Assembly (NCBI GenBank): GCA_017467335.1
Contig: JAFTSJ010000026.1
Coordinates: forward strand, 1-35,617
DNA from: Alphaproteobacteria bacterium
GTDB taxonomy: Bacteria > Pseudomonadota > Alphaproteobacteria > CAAHEQ01 > UBA3637
Length of the DNA stretch: 35,617 nucleotides
Direction of reading: 5' to 3'
The notes under the pieces are model-generated. The model saw nothing but the letters and a program-made list of their open reading frames with translations. It made no database searches and was not told where the DNA came from. The translations under genes and the position numbers were made by a program. Numbering within the stretch: the first letter of the stretch is position 1; every line of letters begins with the position of its first letter. Positions 32,620 to 35,617 of this stretch are shown here, piece by piece.

Positions 32620-33042
32620 TTAACCGACAATTTCATTAACACTAAACCATTGAGCAATTTCACGAGCAGCTGATTCCGGAGAATCTGATCCATGAACGGA
32701 ATTACATCCTTTACTTTCAGCAAATTCAGCCCGAATTGTGCCGGGTTGTGCTTCCGCCGGATCTGTTTTACCCATGACCTGACGATAAGCTGAAATTGCA
32801 TTTTCTCCTTCCAAAACCTGAACAACAACGGGAGCAGATGTCATAAATTCAACCAGCCCGTCAAAGAACGGTTTTCCCATATGTTCAGCATAAAAACGTT
32901 CAGCTTGTTCACGGGTCATTCGAACACGTTTTTGAGCAACAATCCGTAAGCCGGCCGATTCAATTTTTGCATTGATAGCCCCTGTTAAATTACGAACCGT
33001 TGCATCCGGTTTAATAATCGAAAATGTTCTTTCTATTGTCAT
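32620..33042 (-). CDS. ndk: Nucleoside diphosphate kinase
   Basis: Ndk balances nucleoside triphosphates by transferring the gamma phosphate through a phospho-histidine. The 140-residue protein has the [11 protein letters not shown] start, [38 protein letters not shown], and the active-site [15 protein letters not shown] with catalytic His117. I start at 33042 where AAAGGAGAT lies ahead of MTIERTF; a frame reaching 33111 adds a non-homologous leader. It has its own terminator and a promoter candidate at 33083-33111, so it is a separate unit from the division cluster. Confidence 0.97.
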   Translation of the reverse strand: MTIERTFSIIKPDATVRNLTGAINAKIESAGLRIVAQKRVRMTREQAERFYAEHMGKPFFDGLVEFMTSAPVVVQVLEGENAISAYRQVMGKTDPAEAQPGTIRAEFAESKGCNSVHGSDSPESAAREIAQWFSVNEIVG

Positions 33043-33082
33043 TTTTATCTCCTTTAACACAACAATTTTAAAGATGGGCATA

Positions 33083-33111
33083 CGGTAACATGAAACACAT
33101 CTTTTTGTCAA
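33083..33111 (-). promoter_or_regulatory. Candidate ndk promoter
   Basis: On the minus strand a perfect TTGACA (33111-33106) is followed after 17-18 nt by TTACCG/TACCGT, a poor -10. It sits about 40 nt ahead of the ndk start. Confidence 0.4.
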
Positions 33112-33157
33112 GGCGGATTAAACATTTTTCCCGATATTTTCATCAATTCCTATATTC

Positions 33158-33193
33158 AAAAAAAATAATCTTCGTTTCGCAACGAAGATTATT
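33158..33193 (-). terminator. Terminator of the small Cys-peptide transcript
   Basis: A perfect 13-bp stem (AATAATCTTCGTT 33164-33176, AACGAAGATTATT 33181-33193) with a 4-nt loop is followed, on the minus strand, by a run of six T beyond the stem. It lies 45 nt beyond the stop of the 10-codon gene, and no other minus-strand gene explains it. Confidence 0.85.
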
Positions 33194-33238
33194 CATCAAA
33201 AGACCAGACATACGCCTGTATTTCTTTTGCTTAAAGAA

Positions 33239-33271
33239 CTATTTTTTTGTTCCGCAACCACAGCCCGGCAT
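33239..33271 (-). CDS. Ten-residue Cys-x-Cys peptide gene (MPGCGCGTKK)
   Basis: A 10-codon frame encodes MPGCGCGTKK and stops with TAG. It is backed by a very strong ribosome-binding site, AAAGGAGGGG (33287-33278), with 8 nt between GGAGG and the ATG, one of the best in the window. A promoter candidate at 33315-33343 and a perfect terminator at 33158-33193 define a transcript of about 150 nt with nothing else in it. The frame is open upstream to two Met codons (MMFGKEGIY), but those begin ahead of the ribosome-binding site. The C-G-C motif could bind a metal or be a processed peptide; function is unknown. It could instead be a leader-peptide sRNA. Confidence 0.6.
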   Translation of the reverse strand: MPGCGCGTKK

Positions 33272-33314
33272 GTATATCCCCTCCTTTCCGAACATCATCG
33301 TATCTCACAAAGAT

Positions 33315-33343
33315 TATGTAATTTGCAAAATAGCACTTGTCAA
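33315..33343 (-). promoter_or_regulatory. Candidate promoter of the Cys-peptide gene
   Basis: On the minus strand TTGACA (33343-33338) has TACATA at 17 nt (33320-33315) or CATAAT at 19 nt. Its -35 box overlaps that of the divergent lipoprotein promoter on the other strand. Confidence 0.5.
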
Positions 33344-33365
33344 CCCATATAAGATTTGCTATGAT
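33337..33365 (+). promoter_or_regulatory. Promoter of the lipoprotein-ELM1 operon
   Basis: TTGTCA (33337-33342), a 17-nt spacer and TATGAT (33360-33365). The predicted start, about 33372, falls right at the ATG at 33373, implying a leaderless mRNA. Confidence 0.65.
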
Positions 33366-33372
33366 ACAAAAC

Positions 33373-34131
33373 ATGAAAAAATATTTATGCTTACTTTTTG
33401 TTTTTCTGTTGACCGGTTGTGCAACATCCAATCCGTTGACAGACTTTCGTTTTCAGACACAAACCGTACCACCTTATATTGTCGCAAGTTGGCATCAAAT
33501 CAATCAGGTCGGAAAACCTATCCGAATTTATATTGAAGGTGATGGTAACGCCTTTGATGCTCACGGCTATCCAACAGATAACCCAACACCGAATAGTGAT
33601 TTTTTGCGTCAAATTGCCGCTCGTGATCCTAATCCGAACGTTGCTTATTTAGGCAGACCGTGTCAATATATGTTAGCAGGCGACTGTTCTGTAAAAGATT
33701 GGACAACTGGACGTTTTTCACCACAAATCGTCAGCAGCATGAATCAAGCAATCAATGCTCTGATGAAAAAAGCCCAAACAAATAAGGCTGTTCTCATCGG
33801 TTATTCAGGCGGAGCACAAATTGCCGGTTTAATTGCTATTCAAAATCCTCGTATTAGTGAAGTTATCACAATTGCCGGTGTATTAGATGTGGATGAATGG
33901 GCTTCTTATCATCATGATACACCGCTATCGGATTCATTAAATCTGTATGATTACAAAAAATCGTTTGATAAAATAAAACAACGCCATTATGTCGGTGGCA
34001 AGGATACGGTTGTTCCACCTCAATTAACACAAAAATTTGTTTCAAACCCATCAACCGTTATCATTGTCCCCAAAGCAACACATAATAAAGGATATGAATC
34101 CATATATAATGAACTGTATCAAGATAAATAG
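33373..34131 (+). CDS. Lipoprotein with alpha/beta-hydrolase fold
   Basis: This 252-residue protein has a lipoprotein signal peptide (MKKYLCLLFVFLLTGC, lipobox LTGC, acylated Cys16). The body looks like an alpha/beta hydrolase: IRIYIEGDGNAFDAHG as the oxyanion strand, nucleophile Ser in the elbow GYSGGAQIAG, acid in YVGGKDTVVP, and a late His in ATHNKGYE. The substrate is unknown; an ester or acyl hydrolase is likely. I start at 33373 because the signal peptide begins there. There is no ribosome-binding site, and the promoter's -10 box ends 7 nt before it. The ELM1-like gene follows after 7 nt. Confidence 0.82.
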   Translation: MKKYLCLLFVFLLTGCATSNPLTDFRFQTQTVPPYIVASWHQINQVGKPIRIYIEGDGNAFDAHGYPTDNPTPNSDFLRQIAARDPNPNVAYLGRPCQYMLAGDCSVKDWTTGRFSPQIVSSMNQAINALMKKAQTNKAVLIGYSGGAQIAGLIAIQNPRISEVITIAGVLDVDEWASYHHDTPLSDSLNLYDYKKSFDKIKQRHYVGGKDTVVPPQLTQKFVSNPSTVIIVPKATHNKGYESIYNELYQDK

Positions 34132-34138
34132 GTGAAGC

Positions 34139-35092
34139 ATGTCAAAAACCGTTTGGATTTTAGCAGATGATCGTGCCGGTAATGTTAATCAATTATTGGG
34201 GGTTGCCAGTGCATTGGATTGGGAAACGAAACGCATTGATATTCGCTATACTGATTTTGTTAAATTACCAAACATTATTCGGGATAAAACACTCATCGGT
34301 TTAACAAAAAAAAGCCGTTCCCTTTTACAACAACCCTATCCTGATATTGTATTAAGTGCCGGTCGCCGATCGTTTCCCATAGCCCGTTGGATACAAAAAA
34401 AATCACATAATAAAACAAAAATCATTCAATTGATGAATCCCGGTTACAAAGGATTTTGTGAAACGGATTTAATTATTTTACCCACACATGACCAATATAA
34501 AAAACAACAAAAAAATGTTTTCATCGTCACGGGAACACCCCATCAATTAACATCAGAAAGATTACAAACGGAACGACAAAACTGGGAACCTTTTTTCAAA
34601 AAATATCCACACAAACGATTGTCATTGATTGTTGGTGGGGCGACAAAAAACAATCCGTTCACACTTGAAATGGCGAAACAATTATTATCTGCCGTTCAAA
34701 AATTAAATCCGGCTTCCGTTTTGGTAACAACTTCACGACGAACACCGCCTGAAATTGTTTCTTTTTTGCAAAGTCACTTACCACCTCAAACAACTTATTT
34801 TTATACATTCGGTTGTGCGGATAAAAATCCGTATTTTGGTTTAATTTCTTGTGCAGATATGATTATGGTAACGGGTGATTCAATGTCAATGTGTTCCGAA
34901 TGTTGTTCAACAACTGTTCCTGTTTTTATTTTTGCCCCCGATGAAATGATAAGCGAAAAACATAAACGTTTTCATCAATCACTTTATGCGGACGGATTTG
35001 CCTTACCGGCCGGCTCTGATATTCAAGCAGTTAAAGGCAATTTCAATCCTGCCCAACAAATTGCTGAAAAAATAAAAGAATTATTTAAATAA
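34139..35092 (+). CDS. ELM1/DUF1022-family protein
   Basis: This 317-residue protein belongs to the ELM1-like family, first named for a plant mitochondrial fission factor and common in alphaproteobacteria. It opens with VWILADDRAGNVNQLLGVA, has PDIVLSAGRRSFPIARWI, QLMNPGYKGFCETDLIILPTHD, a second Rossmann-like half with LIVGGATKNNPF and LVTTSRRTPPE, and the closing MVTGDSMSMCSECCSTTVPVFIF. The two-domain shape recalls GT-B glycosyltransferases, but no reaction is established. It is the second gene of the operon, with AGGTGAAGC ahead of its ATG, and is followed by a terminator. Confidence 0.9.
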   Translation: MSKTVWILADDRAGNVNQLLGVASALDWETKRIDIRYTDFVKLPNIIRDKTLIGLTKKSRSLLQQPYPDIVLSAGRRSFPIARWIQKKSHNKTKIIQLMNPGYKGFCETDLIILPTHDQYKKQQKNVFIVTGTPHQLTSERLQTERQNWEPFFKKYPHKRLSLIVGGATKNNPFTLEMAKQLLSAVQKLNPASVLVTTSRRTPPEIVSFLQSHLPPQTTYFYTFGCADKNPYFGLISCADMIMVTGDSMSMCSECCSTTVPVFIFAPDEMISEKHKRFHQSLYADGFALPAGSDIQAVKGNFNPAQQIAEKIKELFK

Positions 35093-35127
35093 AAACATAA
35101 TATAACAATTTTATCCCATGTGTAAAA

Positions 35128-35157
35128 AAAAGACGATACTATAACATATCGTCTTTT
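35128..35157 (+). terminator. Terminator after the ELM1-like gene
   Basis: AAAAGACGATA (35128-35138) pairs perfectly with TATCGTCTTTT (35147-35157) around an 8-nt loop. Confidence 0.85.
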
Positions 35158-35224
35158 AGTTATTTTTTATTCTTCAATACATTATTTTTTTGTTTTTCAA
35201 AAAACGTAACCATTACGAAAAAAA

Positions 35225-35264
35225 GCCTCAAAAAAGGAACGTTTTTTTTAACGTTTTTGAAGGA
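35225..35264. repeat. Imperfect AT-rich inverted repeat
   Basis: The stretch CCTCAAAAAAGGAACG...AACGTTTTTGAAGG is an imperfect palindrome. It recalls the first hairpin of the 217-bp repeat (A run, GGNACG, T run) but the flanks do not match well. Confidence 0.35.
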
Positions 35265-35308
35265 GATTATTCGAATCTGTACAGTCTATAAATAAAAAGA
35301 ATATTATT

Positions 35309-35342
35309 ATAAAAGATGAGCCAAAACCGACTCATCTTTTAT
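35309..35342. terminator. Terminator of the partial Cys-rich gene
   Basis: ATAAAAGATGAG (35309-35320) and CTCATCTTTTAT (35331-35342) form a 12-bp stem with a 10-nt loop, 22 nt beyond the stop of the minus-strand gene. The T-rich side on the minus strand is interrupted. Confidence 0.65.
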
Positions 35343-35364
35343 CTTATCAAAGCCGAATATAAAT

Positions 35365-35617
35365 CTATTGACGGCACATAATTTTATCTTCTATTGTTTC
35401 GACATAACGATCACTGCATTGTGTACATAAATTTCGGGCATCTTGCGAATCGGGAATTTCAGTGTCATTAGCCGTACACGAAACCCGTTGACCTGATAGG
35501 TTGATAAAATGCTGTGTCGGTGTTGCTGTTTGCGAACAATACCAATCCGTTACACCGTTATTTTGTTTTGAAAAGGCAACACGACCACTTTCTCGACATA
35601 AGGTTTTAGATTGTTCA
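35365..35617 (-). CDS. Partial Cys-rich protein, C-terminal end only
   Basis: The frame is open from the window edge to TAG at 35365 and gives 83 residues with six cysteines, in the spacing ...LCRESG...WYCSQT...VSCTAN...LCTQCSDR...MCRQ-stop. Its start lies outside the window. I do not recognise it. The Cys content and many Thr, Gln and Asn suggest an exported, disulfide-bonded protein; a pilin-like or surface protein is possible, given the Cys-bearing prepilin elsewhere in the window, but the N terminus is not visible. A hairpin terminator follows it. Confidence 0.65.
   Translation of the reverse strand, partial: EQSKTLCRESGRVAFSKQNNGVTDWYCSQTATPTQHFINLSGQRVSCTANDTEIPDSQDARNLCTQCSDRYVETIEDKIMCRQ

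Noticed and set aside
33148-33201. 17-codon frame MNNLRCETKIIFFEYRN after the Cys-peptide gene
   Set aside because: It runs through the terminator hairpin and T run and has no ribosome-binding site.
33090-33536. 148-codon plus-strand frame between ndk and the lipoprotein gene
   Set aside because: It has no ribosome-binding site, crosses the minus-strand terminator and the Cys-peptide gene, and overlaps the lipoprotein start in another frame.
35165-35280. Third copy of the 217-bp repeat
   Set aside because: Only the A-run/GGNACG/T-run part is similar; the flanks do not align, so low-complexity resemblance is likelier.

Overview
The window is AT-rich bacterial chromosome, most likely from an uncultured, probably host-associated alphaproteobacterium. 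The evidence is a DivK-type response regulator beside the cell-division cluster, an alphaproteobacterial-style FtsL, FtsZ with a long linker and a C-terminal LPAFLRRR tail, an ELM1/DUF1022 protein, and a prepilin with a GRSMVEMLGVLAVIG start of the kind I associate with gut alphaproteobacterial lineages. The lineage is inferred; no rRNA is present.

Layout. Bases 1-2600 hold a LOG-family protein and an exported TPR protein (minus strand) and a 43-residue mini-rubredoxin (plus strand). These genes are bracketed by two direct copies of a ~217-bp hairpin-rich repeat. Bases 2703-3062 carry RNase P RNA (minus), followed by the plus-strand ribosomal operon rplM-rpsI and a small TM2-domain protein. 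Bases 5002-9074 are a minus-strand operon: exported unknown, degenerate Clp-type AAA+ ATPase, mutY. Bases 9180-11158 are a plus-strand operon of a second LOG protein, mlaA and mlaC (outer-membrane lipid asymmetry). Bases 11282-13669 encode two proteins I do not recognise, behind a near-consensus promoter, followed by a prepilin-like gene.

Bases 14372-32494 are a long minus-strand division and cell-wall (dcw) block, transcribed rsmH-ftsL-ftsI-murEF-mraY-ftsW-murG-murC-murB-ddl-ftsQ-ftsA-ftsZ-rsmB, with divK after it. Most junctions are 0-15 nt or overlap. murE and murF are fused, and murD and mraZ are missing from their usual places. Together these genes make UDP-MurNAc-pentapeptide, lipid I and lipid II, and build the FtsZ/FtsA/FtsQ/FtsL/FtsW/FtsI septal machine.

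Bases 32620-35617 hold ndk, a very small gene for the 10-residue peptide MPGCGCGTKK with its own promoter, strong ribosome-binding site and terminator, then a lipoprotein hydrolase (apparently leaderless) and an ELM1-like protein, and the 3' end of a Cys-rich gene that runs off the window.

The best candidates for something new are the Cys-peptide locus with its back-to-back promoters (33158-33373), the Clp-like ATPase with both pore loops altered and its exported neighbour, the two-gene unknown operon, and the paired structured repeat. No CRISPR array, tRNA, rRNA, transposase or riboswitch was recognised.
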